Source: Saccharopolyspora sp. NFXS83
Lineage (GTDB): Bacteria; Actinomycetota; Actinomycetes; Mycobacteriales; Pseudonocardiaceae
Direction of reading: 5' to 3'
DNA: 64,000 nt
Assembly (NCBI RefSeq): GCF_026241095.1
Contig: NZ_JAPFGB010000001.1
Location: 310,001 to 374,000 of the forward strand
Both the position numbers and the translations under genes were made by a program. Shown piece after piece: positions 19,760 through 27,850 of this stretch. The stretch's first letter is position 1. Every line of letters starts with the position of its first letter. The notes under the pieces are model-generated. The model saw nothing but the letters and a program-made list of their open reading frames with translations. It ran no database searches and had not been told where the DNA came from.

Positions 19760-19989
19760 GCGGCGTCGGCCTCCAGGGTGTTCAACCACTTGTCGAAATC
19801 GGCGCGTCGGATGCGCAGTGATCCGTTTGGGAGCCGGACGCAACGCGGGCCACGTCCCTTCGCCCGCCAGTCGTTCCATGTGGAACGGGAAATCTGGAGT
19901 TCGCCGCAGAACGCTTCGACGGTCAGCCAGTCGGTGCGGCGTCGGGCGGACAGATTGGTAACCGCATCGCTGCTGGCGCGGTCGGTCAT
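19756..19989 (-). CDS. xis: Excisionase / helix-turn-helix DNA-binding protein
   Basis: This 77-residue protein has a winged helix-turn-helix of the excisionase/MerR type. Key residues lie in LTVEAFCGELQISRSTWNDWRAKG, followed by the wing RCVRLPNGSLRIRRADFDKWL. It directs the integrase toward excision. It overlaps the integrase by an ATGA and the upstream DUF3631 gene by another ATGA, so all three are probably translated in step. Confidence 0.9.
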   Translation of the reverse strand: MTDRASSDAVTNLSARRRTDWLTVEAFCGELQISRSTWNDWRAKGRGPRCVRLPNGSLRIRRADFDKWLNTLEADAA

Positions 19990-21233
19990 GCGGCGCCCCT
20001 TTCGGTGGTGGAGGGGTTGCCCGTCCCAGCCGTCCCAGGCGTCGCGATGCTGGTCAGGCTGGGACGGTTTGGTTCGGTGGGACGCTTTGATCCGTCCCAG
20101 GGGTGCAAGGCGTCCCGCGTTGAGCTGGGCGGCGACGCTTGGGACGGCCGGGACGGCTCACCCCCAGGGGGCGGGCAGTAGCGGGTCCAGGCGTCCAGAA
20201 AGTCCGCGCGGCGATAGCCCTTGGACTGGCTGCCATCCGGGAAGCGGACGTTGCCCGAGCGGATGTCGAACTCACCGAGCAATCGGGCGAGCTTGGCCTG
20301 TGTGAGCCCTTGAGCCCCGTAGTCCCGCCAGGGTGCTTCGGGGTCAGCGTTGAGCTGGCGGATGAGTTCTCCGCTGGCGATCTCGTACTGATCGCCGAAC
20401 GCGGTGCGGCAGTCGATCAGCAGCCGGGTGCGAAGGGTTCCTTCGTTGTCGCCCTGGGATTCTGCGATCAGCGTCAGAGCGGCTTGGCGTGCTCGGTCGG
20501 GCCAGTCACCGCCCGCGTGGTCGGCGACGGCGATCAAGGGTTCCCAGGTGTCGGCGGCTCGGTCTTCGATGGGCATCGGGGGTTCGGCGCGTTCGAGCTG
20601 GGCCAGGTCGGCGCGCAGCCATTCGCCGATGCGCCCGGCGAGTTCGACGAGCGCGGGTCGGTCGCGGCGGTGCCGGTAGGGCGCGACCTTTTCGCCGGGG
20701 GCTCGGCGGCGCATGCGGATGATGACGGCGCGGTCTTCGATGGTGTCGGGCATGGTGCCGATTCCGGCGAGCGCGGCCATGGCGAACGTGGCAATCGACT
20801 CGACCCGGTTGGTAGCGGCGTCATAGCGCTTGGCCGGGCGATTGCGCTGATGCCCGGCATTGAGCAGCCCCCGCAGGTCTTCGTTCCCGTCGGCGTTCGG
20901 GCCAAAGATCGTGTCGGCCTCGTCGACGAGCATCGTGGGCGGGTCCTCGGTGATCGACCGATAGACGGCCGCAGGGCTGGCGTTGACCGTCAGGAACGGG
21001 TCATGGCAGGTCGCCTCCACGACGTCGAGCAGGCGGGATTTCCCGCAGCGCTTCTCCGGAGCACGGATCACCAGGCGCGGGGCGTGTGCCCAGGCGAGTT
21101 GTGCATGGCTGGCGGCGGTCCAGAGCACGACGGCATCCAGGGCGTGGGGGCTGGGCAGGATCACGTACCGGGTCAGGGCGGCGTGGAGTTCATCGAGCAG
21201 TGCGGTCCTGGTGCGGGCGGGTTCAGGCGTCAT
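19986..21233 (-). CDS. DUF3631 ATPase, AICE replication-associated
   Basis: This 415-residue protein has a Walker A-like APEKRCGKSRLLD near residue 62 and Walker B MLVDEAD near residue 100, followed by the DUF3631 region (MAALAGIGTMPDTIEDRAVIIRMRRR). Proteins of this family accompany primase-polymerases in AICEs, phages and plasmids and probably act as a helicase or loader. The last 65 residues are Ser/Pro/Thr-rich. At the DNA level that part is filled with eight copies of the hexamer CGTCCC/GGGACG (20022-20155). The start overlaps the region of the upstream prim-pol stop, with the gap being about 28 bases. Confidence 0.82.
   Translation of the reverse strand: MTPEPARTRTALLDELHAALTRYVILPSPHALDAVVLWTAASHAQLAWAHAPRLVIRAPEKRCGKSRLLDVVEATCHDPFLTVNASPAAVYRSITEDPPTMLVDEADTIFGPNADGNEDLRGLLNAGHQRNRPAKRYDAATNRVESIATFAMAALAGIGTMPDTIEDRAVIIRMRRRAPGEKVAPYRHRRDRPALVELAGRIGEWLRADLAQLERAEPPMPIEDRAADTWEPLIAVADHAGGDWPDRARQAALTLIAESQGDNEGTLRTRLLIDCRTAFGDQYEIASGELIRQLNADPEAPWRDYGAQGLTQAKLARLLGEFDIRSGNVRFPDGSQSKGYRRADFLDAWTRYCPPPGGEPSRPSQASPPSSTRDALHPWDGSKRPTEPNRPSLTSIATPGTAGTGNPSTTERGAA
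20022..20155. repeat. Cluster of eight CGTCCC hexamers in the 3' end of the DUF3631 gene
   Basis: Copies read CGTCCC at 20022, 20031, 20093 and 20111 and GGGACG at 20061, 20079, 20141 and 20150. The wider consensus is CCGTCCCAG. The same hexamer is repeated four times just upstream of the regulator gene at 29113. The cluster may be iterons or operators embedded in coding sequence. Confidence 0.6.
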
Positions 21234-21261
21234 CGGATGCCTCCGGAAGTGAGTGGGGTGG

Positions 21262-22272
21262 TCATGCGGTGTGGCCGAAGCTGCGGAGGGATTCCGGTCC
21301 GTCGTAGCTGCCGCGCTGCCAGCCGCGCGAGGCGTTGCGCCGCGCGGTGGCCTCTTCGATCGGTTTGCCGGTGCGCTGGCGGCGGCGGATCGCCGCGCCC
21401 GTGAGCGCGTCGATGGCGTCGTGTTCGGACCACGGCGCGGCGTCGTGGACCGCGAGGTTCGCCAGCCGCCGGGCGGAGGCGTAGAGGAGCCGCCAGCGCT
21501 CGCCGTCGCGGGTTTCGACCTTGTGCAGCTCGGCGTCCCAGACCCGCTGCCAGTAGCCGGGCGCGTGGCCGCCCGCTGGTCCAGCGGGGAGGTTGGGAGC
21601 GTTCCCCGGTTCGATCACCGGGGGCGCCGGTGCGGCTCGGCGGGCCAGCCAGGCGGGCAGCTCGGCGATGCCGACCCCGGCGGATGTGCGTTCGTAGGTG
21701 CCGGTGGAGTCCTCCGGCGGCGCGGTGATCCGGCAAGCCGGGGCCACCACGTAGCCGCCCTGGGCGCGGACGTCGATCTGGTGGCCGACTCGGCCGGTGG
21801 CGTCGCTGGTCACGTCGAGCCCGGCCGGAGCGCGGAAGTAAAGGTGCCGCCCACTGCTGGGCGTCGCGACGGTCAGCGTCTCCGGCAGATCCACGCCTTC
21901 GGCCGTGGTGATGGCTTCCAGCGCTTCCAACCCGTCCGCGGCCAAGGTGGGCCGGTCGTGCGCGGCGGGTGCGGCTGGCTTGTTCTTGCAGTCCAGGTCG
22001 AGCACCACCAGCCCGGAAGGGCCGGTGCTGATGCCGACGTTGGCGCGCGGAGTGTGGGTCCACCACCGGCGGATCACCGCCGGGTCCGTGGTGGCCGCCA
22101 GGTAGCCGTGACACGGCCCGACGGTGGTCAGGCAGTGGCACTCCGCCGGAGTGCACTGGTCGGCTTTGCAGGGCAGGCAGTTACCGAAGGGGCGCTTGCT
22201 GTCCGGTCGCAGAGGGAAGACATGCAGGCCACTGCGGGCGAGCCAGGCGGCGAGTTCGAGGTAGTTGGTCAC
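21262..22272 (-). CDS. Bifunctional DNA primase/polymerase (prim-pol), AICE replicase
   Basis: This 336-residue archaeo-eukaryotic-type prim-pol begins AAWLARSGLHVFPLRPDSKRP and has a Cys/His-rich insert (residues about 33-55). WWTHTPRANVGISTGPSGL leads to the catalytic acidic pair VVLDLD, and SSGRHLYF is present with further family residues. AICE replicases fall into RepSA, RepAM and prim-pol types; this element uses the prim-pol type. It probably initiates rolling-circle or theta replication after excision together with the DUF3631 protein. Confidence 0.87.
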   Translation of the reverse strand: MTNYLELAAWLARSGLHVFPLRPDSKRPFGNCLPCKADQCTPAECHCLTTVGPCHGYLAATTDPAVIRRWWTHTPRANVGISTGPSGLVVLDLDCKNKPAAPAAHDRPTLAADGLEALEAITTAEGVDLPETLTVATPSSGRHLYFRAPAGLDVTSDATGRVGHQIDVRAQGGYVVAPACRITAPPEDSTGTYERTSAGVGIAELPAWLARRAAPAPPVIEPGNAPNLPAGPAGGHAPGYWQRVWDAELHKVETRDGERWRLLYASARRLANLAVHDAAPWSEHDAIDALTGAAIRRRQRTGKPIEEATARRNASRGWQRGSYDGPESLRSFGHTA

Positions 22273-22284
22273 GGTGGTCCTCCT

Positions 22285-22890
22285 TCAGGCGGCGTGGTCG
22301 GGCTGCGGCGGGAGGTCTCGGACTCGGCGCGGTCGCCCGGACAGCGCCACAGGCGTTCTCCGGGCGTGCTTGGCGCGGTACATCCGCCGGTCAGCGGCGC
22401 CGAGCAGCTCACCGAGCGGGGCGCCGGCCTCGGCGACTGCCAGGCCGACGCTGCCCAGCGCGGTGAGGCGCCGGCCTCGTACGTGCAGCGGCTCGGCGAG
22501 CGCCTGGGCGATCTGGTCGGCCCGGTGCTGCGCGACGGCGTGGTGGGCGACGCGGCCCAGGTGGAGGGCGAATTCGTCGCCGTGCAGCCGCACGGCTCGC
22601 TCACCGGGTGCGGTGTTCTCCGCGAGGCGGGCGGCGACGGCGGTCAGGACGTCGTTGCCGAAGTCGTGGCCGTGGGTGTCGTTGATGGCCTTGAACTGGT
22701 CCAAGTCGATCAGCAGCGCCCCGACGAGCCCGCACCGGCGGTAGCGCCGTGCGTGGCGTCGGAGTGCGGCTCGGTTGCCGAGTCCGGTCATCTCGTCGGT
22801 GTGCAGTCGGCGGTGAAGCGTGGCGGCCGTGGCGGTGGCGATGGCCGCCCATCCGGCGGTCGCCAGCGGCAGCGTGAGTTCTGCGAACAT
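22285..22890 (-). CDS. GGDEF-domain protein with HGDEF signature, AICE-borne
   Basis: This 201-residue protein has one N-terminal hydrophobic segment, then a diguanylate-cyclase-like domain. DEMTGLGNRAAL, LLIDLDQFKAINDTHGHDFGNDVL and the signature RLHGDEFAL are present, then GLAVAEAG and ADRRMYRAKH. Metal- and substrate-contacting Asp, Asn and Glu residues are retained, and the first Gly of GGDEF is His. No inhibitory RxxD site is seen. It may make cyclic di-GMP, be a sensor of it, or have drifted in substrate. It lies in the replication operon between prim-pol and the small CxxC protein, 12 bases upstream of prim-pol. Confidence 0.82.
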   Translation of the reverse strand: MFAELTLPLATAGWAAIATATAATLHRRLHTDEMTGLGNRAALRRHARRYRRCGLVGALLIDLDQFKAINDTHGHDFGNDVLTAVAARLAENTAPGERAVRLHGDEFALHLGRVAHHAVAQHRADQIAQALAEPLHVRGRRLTALGSVGLAVAEAGAPLGELLGAADRRMYRAKHARRTPVALSGRPRRVRDLPPQPDHAA

Positions 22891-22974
22891 GAGCGGTGCG
22901 CTCCTTCGGGGGTGTGAGTGGTCCCGCCCGGCCGGACTCCGGCCAGAGGCAGCCGGGCGGGACCGCGGATCTCG

Positions 22975-23259
22975 TCAGCGGTTGCGGCGGTTCTTGCGGT
23001 GCAGGCGGCGGTAGGCGTTCCACGCCTTGAGCCCGGCGCGGGGCCGTAGTCCGGTGCTCTTGCAGGCGCCGCAGAGCCGGACGGCTCGGATGAACGGGGA
23101 GCGGAACTTGCCCTCGCCGTGGCAGGTCCGGCACGCCTTGAACGGCCAGAGCACACAGCTCGCGATGTAACCGAGCGTGACGATGAGCAGGGCGGCGAAG
23201 AGGAGCAGGCTCGCGGAGCTTGAGGGGGTCACAGGTGGCCTCCAGGGGGTTTCGGGCAC
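22975..23259 (-). CDS. Small membrane protein with paired CxxC zinc-ribbon-like motifs
   Basis: The 94-residue protein has one transmembrane helix (residues about 14-38). A cytoplasmic part follows with CRTCHGEGKF and CGACKSTGLR, two CxxCxGxG-like knuckles resembling half of a DnaJ zinc finger. The tail is strongly basic. The function is not known. It is in the AICE operon and may bind DNA or partner proteins at the membrane. Confidence 0.6.
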   Translation of the reverse strand: MPETPWRPPVTPSSSASLLLFAALLIVTLGYIASCVLWPFKACRTCHGEGKFRSPFIRAVRLCGACKSTGLRPRAGLKAWNAYRRLHRKNRRNR

Positions 23260-23274
23260 AGGTCGGCCCGCACG

Positions 23275-23364
23275 CCTCTAGGAACTAGGGCGCTGGTGGC
23301 AAATGGGATGGGTGTCTAGCGGGGTCTCTAGACCTAGAGGCGGCACCGTCTAGGGCTAGAGGCC
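23275..23364. repeat. Cluster of seven CTAG-centred repeats
   Basis: CTAG occurs at 23278, 23285, 23316, 23328, 23334, 23350 and 23356, mostly as CTAGAGG, CCTCTAG or GTCTAG in both orientations. CTAG is normally very rare in such GC-rich DNA. The cluster occupies the 114-base non-coding gap between traB and the CxxC protein gene, upstream of the replication operon. It is a candidate origin, transfer locus or operator array. Confidence 0.65.
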
Positions 23365-23373
23365 CACGGCGGG

Positions 23374-25554
23374 CTATCCGGCGTCGCGGTGGCGGTTACG
23401 TTCCGTGACTTCGTCGGTGATGTCGGCGCGGGTGATGCCGATGCGGCTAGCGCCCTTGCCCTCGTCGGTGGTGCCCCAGACCTGTCCGGTGCGGATGCCG
23501 TGTCGCTTCAGGGCGGCGGTGAGGTCGGCGGCTTCCCGGTAGGTGCCGTAGGTGTCGGGTCGGAGTTCGTAGAGGCGGGCGATGACGCGTTCGTTCCAGA
23601 CCTTCTTCTCGGTCTCCGGCACCACGGTGAGGACGTCTTCCAGCAGCGTGTCCCGGCGGGTGTCCTGTTCGGACTGGAGCTGCTCGCCGATGGCGTGGCC
23701 GGTGAGGGTTCCGGCTTGCTCGCGCAGGTTCCGGGCGTAGGCCACGACCTTCTCCGCGGCCGGACCGTCGAGCCCTGCGACGGTCCGTACGATCTGAGCT
23801 TCGGAGCCTTCACCGACCAGGTAGCCGATGCCCTTGTCTTCCCACGCGAACGTCGTGGCGCGCACGCCCTGCTTGTACTTCGAGGTGCCCAAGACCATGT
23901 CGTTTTCGGTCTGTCCCTGGACTTTCAGGCAGAACCGGGTGGAGACGTTGGCGCTGATCCCGGTCGGCAGGGACTTCGCGTCGGGGCGTTGGGTGGCGAG
24001 CATCAAGATGATGCCCAGCGCCGGACCACGTTTCACGAGGTCGGTGCAGATGGCCTCCAGCTCTTCGCCGTAGTCAGGGTGCTCGAACCACACCTGGCAT
24101 TCATCCACCCCGATGACGATCGGATGCAGCCGCAAGCTCTTCTTGCTGGCCAGGTCAGGCGTGACCTTGTTCTCCGGAGCCTTCCCGTTCTTCGCCAGAT
24201 CGCGGATCAGCTTCGCCCGGCGGCGCAGCTCATCGCGCAGTCCGCGCAGGTCAGTGACGGCCTGGTCGATCTCTTCCGGCTCGTCGCCCACGCCGTGCAC
24301 GTGGGTGACCGGTTCCAAGGGGTCGAGGTCGCCCGTTCCCTTCAGGTCGTAGGTGTGCAGCTCCGCACGCGGATCGAGGGCCGCAATCAGCAGCAGCTCA
24401 CGCAGCGCGAAGGTCTTGCCCATGCGGGGAATCGCGCCGATGACCACGGAGGTGAACATCAGCCGCAGATCCACCCACCGGCCGCGCTGATCAGTGCCGA
24501 ACGGCTGCGACTGGAACAGGTCCACCCGGTTCCCCTTGCGCAGCGCCCAAGCGGGCTGGGTGGCCTTGCGCATGTCCTGATCGCCCACCCAGAGCACCAG
24601 GCGTCCGGCGTGTTCGGCGTTGTCGGCCTCTGGCCACACGCACCCCAGCGGGCGCCGCAGGCCCGAGGCGAGCTTGGCGCGACGCTCCATGATGTCGCCC
24701 GGCGTCACCCCCGGCGGCAGATCGATATCCGCCCGCCAGCCCTTCCCGTCACGGGCGATCGGCCGGGGGAACCCGACTCCGGTTCCGCCCTTGCCCAATG
24801 CCTGGTTGATCAGGGAGATACCCAGGGATGCCAGTGCGGTTTCGACTGCGCCGGAGGTGAGCTTGGGGACCTTGGTGGACTCCACCGCCCGCGACGCGAT
24901 CGGCTTATCCGCAGGCGCGCCCAACCAGCCCAGACCAGCCAACGCGAGAACAGCCGCAGCCCACTGCACGGCAGCGGGAAGCACCGCGTGCCCGAGCAGG
25001 ACCGCAGCCAGCGTGGCCGCACCAAGCCCCGCCGCGATGATCGCGCGAACTCGGACCCGGCCGTCTCGCTGCTGGGACAGCTTCAGGTACTCGGCGGCGT
25101 CCTCACGCCGTGCCGACGCGAGCCGCACCGGGAGTCCCTCGGCGTCACCGATCCACCGCAACAGACCGCCGACCAGCCGCAACCCCCCTGCCGGAATCCG
25201 CACGATGAGCCGCGCCACGTAGACCGGGCACCGCACCGCGTGAAACCCGGCAGAGTGCCCGGCATAGCCCAGTGCCCACCGTGCGGTGGCCCGGAACTCC
25301 TCGGCGTCCTTGGCCCACGCCGGGAGGATTGGGAGCCGCTTCTCCGCCCGGACCAACGCCGAACCCGGCTCCGGCTTCGTCGGCTGGTCGACCTGCGGCG
25401 GCTCGACGATCTCACCGTCGATCACCTCCGTCCCGGCCGACGCCGGGGCGGTCTGCTCGGTGTCGGGAGTGGTGACTCGTTCGGAGTGCAGGTGCAGCAC
25501 TCGGGCGGTCTGCTGCTCGGCCTGGGCGTGGTGCTGTTCGTCGTGGTCGGTCAT
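23374..25554 (-). CDS. FtsK/SpoIIIE-type conjugal translocase (TraB/TraSA-like)
   Basis: This 726-residue DNA pump transfers double-stranded element DNA between mycelial compartments. It is the only transfer protein AICEs need. It has two transmembrane helices near residues 180-220 (LAAVLLGHAVLPAAVQWAAAV...), then an FtsK ATPase with Walker A GAIPRMGKTF near residue 375 and Walker B IVIGVDEC near residue 486. Further motifs include LATQRPDAKSLPTGISANV. The C-terminal 120 residues have a winged-helix-like appearance that may read specific DNA repeats (clt). The start overlaps the upstream gene (ATGA). Confidence 0.9.
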   Translation of the reverse strand: MTDHDEQHHAQAEQQTARVLHLHSERVTTPDTEQTAPASAGTEVIDGEIVEPPQVDQPTKPEPGSALVRAEKRLPILPAWAKDAEEFRATARWALGYAGHSAGFHAVRCPVYVARLIVRIPAGGLRLVGGLLRWIGDAEGLPVRLASARREDAAEYLKLSQQRDGRVRVRAIIAAGLGAATLAAVLLGHAVLPAAVQWAAAVLALAGLGWLGAPADKPIASRAVESTKVPKLTSGAVETALASLGISLINQALGKGGTGVGFPRPIARDGKGWRADIDLPPGVTPGDIMERRAKLASGLRRPLGCVWPEADNAEHAGRLVLWVGDQDMRKATQPAWALRKGNRVDLFQSQPFGTDQRGRWVDLRLMFTSVVIGAIPRMGKTFALRELLLIAALDPRAELHTYDLKGTGDLDPLEPVTHVHGVGDEPEEIDQAVTDLRGLRDELRRRAKLIRDLAKNGKAPENKVTPDLASKKSLRLHPIVIGVDECQVWFEHPDYGEELEAICTDLVKRGPALGIILMLATQRPDAKSLPTGISANVSTRFCLKVQGQTENDMVLGTSKYKQGVRATTFAWEDKGIGYLVGEGSEAQIVRTVAGLDGPAAEKVVAYARNLREQAGTLTGHAIGEQLQSEQDTRRDTLLEDVLTVVPETEKKVWNERVIARLYELRPDTYGTYREAADLTAALKRHGIRTGQVWGTTDEGKGASRIGITRADITDEVTERNRHRDAG

Positions 25555-26402
25555 GGGGTCACCTCCGTGGGGTCGGTGTGCAGCAGGTGAGTCAGGGCCG
25601 CGCCCATACCGAGCACAGCGACGGGCAGGCAGGCGACCAAGGTGGTGATCCACCAGGGCGCTGCGGTCATGCCTGCGGCGGTCATCAGGTGATAAGCGAC
25701 CTGCCCGAGCGCGCCGAGCCCGAGCGAGCCCAGCGCGGAGACCTGGGCGAACCGGCGAGCCCGGTGCGGGACCTGTCCGGACAGCCACACCCGCAGCGCG
25801 TAGGCGGCGTAGGTCTCGACGCCGATCGGGAGCGTGATCGCGGTGTTGAGCTCGAACCCGTCCCAGATCCCCGGAAGCGGGTGCACGATCCCGAACCCGG
25901 TCAGCCCGCCCAGGCCGACCCACCCGGACCAGATCGCCACGAACGCGGGCAACGCCAACAGCAGCACCGGCCACCGAGCAACCGGCTTGTCTACGGTTGG
26001 GGGCTCCGGGCTCGCGATCTTGCTGACCTGCTCCGGGGCCACCGACTCCACCTGGTCGTCGGTGGCGGGAGTATCGGGCTCGTCGCGCTCGGCGGGGCCG
26101 GGATCGGCGGGTTCCGGCTCCGGGATTTCCTCTTCGGCGTGGTCCTCGGCGGACAGCTTTGCCGCCTGTCCGGCGGAGTCGTTCGAGTCCGGCTCGGAGA
26201 CCAGGTGCAGCCGGACCGGGTCCGGTTCTGGGGTGGGCTCGCCGAGCAAATTCAGCACGGTGTTGGCCTTCTTCGCTCCGATTTTCAGTTCCGACATGAG
26301 CCGGTTCCGCGACGGCAGTTCACCGAGGTCGGCGGCGAGCTGCCGGGCCTGCGGCACGAGGTCTTCGATCGGGGTCGGGTAGGCGCTCTTGGCGGTGGTC
26401 AC
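25551..26402 (-). CDS. Spd-like multi-helix membrane protein of the AICE
   Basis: This 283-residue protein has a soluble N-terminus with a probable helix-turn-helix (LPSRNRLMSELKIGAKKANTVL). A long acidic Pro/Glu-rich linker follows, then about five transmembrane helices. Helix order and tail resemble the DUF2637/Spd spread proteins that accompany TraB and promote intramycelial spread. GTG at 26402 overlaps the upstream stop, and its own stop overlaps traB. The combination of DNA-binding and membrane parts is typical of AICE spread proteins. Confidence 0.68.
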   Translation of the reverse strand: MTTAKSAYPTPIEDLVPQARQLAADLGELPSRNRLMSELKIGAKKANTVLNLLGEPTPEPDPVRLHLVSEPDSNDSAGQAAKLSAEDHAEEEIPEPEPADPGPAERDEPDTPATDDQVESVAPEQVSKIASPEPPTVDKPVARWPVLLLALPAFVAIWSGWVGLGGLTGFGIVHPLPGIWDGFELNTAITLPIGVETYAAYALRVWLSGQVPHRARRFAQVSALGSLGLGALGQVAYHLMTAAGMTAAPWWITTLVACLPVAVLGMGAALTHLLHTDPTEVTP

Positions 26403-26638
26403 CGGGCCACCTCCGGCAGCAGGCGCGGGGCGGGGACGCGGTCGCCGAGGTGCTCGACGGCGACCATGACGCCCTTCAGCACCACGATCACGGCGAACGC
26501 GCCGAGAGCGGTGGTGCGCACCAGCCCGGAGGCCAGCGACAGCGCTACCAACAGCACGGCGGGCAGCACGCCCCACCGCAACGCCTGGAACGTCACCCGC
26601 ACGGGCGGGGCCACGATCCGGAACAGGCGCACTAGCAT
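26399..26638 (-). CDS. Small membrane protein, putative spread protein
   Basis: The 79-residue protein has two hydrophobic helices (residues about 20-40 and 44-62). Its stop overlaps the GTG of the larger Spd-like gene. An AGGAGA ribosome site precedes the ATG. No family can be named with confidence. Position next to traB suggests a role in plasmid-type spread. Confidence 0.55.
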   Translation of the reverse strand: MLVRLFRIVAPPVRVTFQALRWGVLPAVLLVALSLASGLVRTTALGAFAVIVVLKGVMVAVEHLGDRVPAPRLLPEVAR

Positions 26639-26721
26639 CGGAATTCTCCTAATTTGTTAGCTACGGGTTGGGAGCCCCGGCCCAGCGCGTTCTTGGCGGG
26701 ATGGCTGGGCCGGGGGCACCG

Positions 26722-27150
26722 CTAGCGGGACAGCAGGTTGAGCGCGTCGCGCACGATCAGGTCGTGGTCGAACGCCAGGCGGCGACTCAGCGCGATCTCG
26801 ACGGGCATCCAGCGGGCGTCCCTGGCGTCGTCTCCGGCGGTCGCGGGCGGCATCGTCGGCAGCAGCGCGGTGAACGCCACGGAGATGACACGGCCGCGCG
26901 GATCGCGGTCCGGCTCGTCGTAGACGCCGACCGTGTCCAAGCGCCCGGTGGTCAGGCCGGTCTCTTCGCTCAGTTCGCGGCGGGCGGCGGTGATGAACCG
27001 CTCGCCGTTGTCGACATAGCCACCCGGAAGCGCCCAATGCCCCGCGAACGGCGCCCAGCCCCGGCGAATCAACAGCACGTGGCGCACGCCGCCGGACTCG
27101 GCGAACAGGACGATGTCGGTGGTCAGGCTCGCGTTGGTGATCTCAGACAA
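26722..27150 (-). CDS. NUDIX hydrolase, Pif-like
   Basis: This 142-residue protein has a complete NUDIX box, GGYVDNGERFITAARRELSE followed by ETGL. NUDIX enzymes cleave nucleoside diphosphates linked to other groups. In the AICE pSAM2, the immunity factor Pif carries a NUDIX motif and blocks redundant transfer between donors, so this gene may have that role. It lies within the minus-strand operon between spread genes and small hypothetical genes. Confidence 0.82.
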   Translation of the reverse strand: MSEITNASLTTDIVLFAESGGVRHVLLIRRGWAPFAGHWALPGGYVDNGERFITAARRELSEETGLTTGRLDTVGVYDEPDRDPRGRVISVAFTALLPTMPPATAGDDARDARWMPVEIALSRRLAFDHDLIVRDALNLLSR

Positions 27151-27179
27151 GACGGTGCCCTTTCAGGTGGCGGTGGGGT

Positions 27180-27362
27180 TCAGTCGAAGGTGATGTCGCC
27201 GGTGATGGCCCCGGCCTGGATACCGACCACGCCGCCGCGATTGACGTTCACGACGTGCCCGCTGGGCTCGGTGATCCCCGGGTCCTCGGAGTGCTTGCCC
27301 TCGGCGAGGTCGTCGGCGGTGTAGGCCCGGCCTCCGATGTGGACAGTGACGTTCTTGGACAT
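27180..27362 (-). CDS. Small hypothetical protein with GxQAGxIxGxxxF motif
   Basis: This 60-residue protein begins SKNVTVHIGGRAYTADDL and ends VVGIQAGAITGDITFD. The terminal motif (VGxQAGxIxGxVxF) recurs in short actinobacterial proteins of plasmids and AICEs and in C-terminal repeats of effector-like proteins. Its function is unknown to me. GGAGG lies 5 bases upstream of the ATG. Confidence 0.6.
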   Translation of the reverse strand: MSKNVTVHIGGRAYTADDLAEGKHSEDPGITEPSGHVVNVNRGGVVGIQAGAITGDITFD

Positions 27363-27385
27363 GGCTCCTCCTGGTGTTCGGGCGG

Positions 27386-27850
27386 TCAGAGAACGGCGGT
27401 GAGCAAGGCGGCGACGGCCAGCCAGAGCCAGTGCCAGGACTGGTCGAGCGCGTAGGCGCCGGTGCCCAGGTGCGGGTTGTCGTCGCGGCCGGTACGGGGT
27501 GCGCCGAAGCGGTAGAACTCGCCGTTGCCGACCCGGTCCGCCAGCGCGGCGAGGGTGTGGCGGCGGTCGGCCCAGTAGTGGGTGATCGCGCTGAGGACCT
27601 GGCCGACGACGAAACCGGCCGGGCTGATCGGTAGGCCGAGCACGACCCACAGCAGCGCGATCGTTCCGGCGGTCGCGGCGGTGTAGGACACCACGTGCTT
27701 CGCGCAGGCGAACCGGCCCAACCAGTCCGGGCGGCCCTTGTTCGCCGCCTGGTGCGAGGTCTGCAACCAGTGATCAGCGACGTGATGCGCCACCAGCAGC
27801 GCGGGCAGCGTCGCGGCGAAGACCAGGGCAGGTTCGAGGTGCACGGCCAT
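27386..27850 (-). CDS. Multi-helix membrane protein, DUF3307-like
   Basis: This 154-residue protein has about four transmembrane helices. It starts LVAHHVADHWLQTSHQAANKG, with conserved His/Asp at the first helix and a second His pair later (SAITHYWADRRHT). This pattern is typical of DUF3307 proteins often found on actinobacterial elements. ATG at 27850 shares its base with the upstream stop (TGATG). A GTG one codon earlier is possible. Function unknown. Confidence 0.6.
   Translation of the reverse strand: MAVHLEPALVFAATLPALLVAHHVADHWLQTSHQAANKGRPDWLGRFACAKHVVSYTAATAGTIALLWVVLGLPISPAGFVVGQVLSAITHYWADRRHTLAALADRVGNGEFYRFGAPRTGRDDNPHLGTGAYALDQSWHWLWLAVAALLTAVL

Noticed and set aside
20022-20155. 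CGTCCC cluster as a protein-level repeat only
   Set aside because: The hexamers occur in both orientations and in different reading frames, so a repeated peptide does not explain them.
17591-22890. YajQ and the AICE GGDEF protein as one co-evolved cyclic di-GMP system
   Set aside because: YajQ is a chromosomal gene next to tRNA-Tyr in relatives and lies outside the element. Their closeness is most simply due to the integration site.
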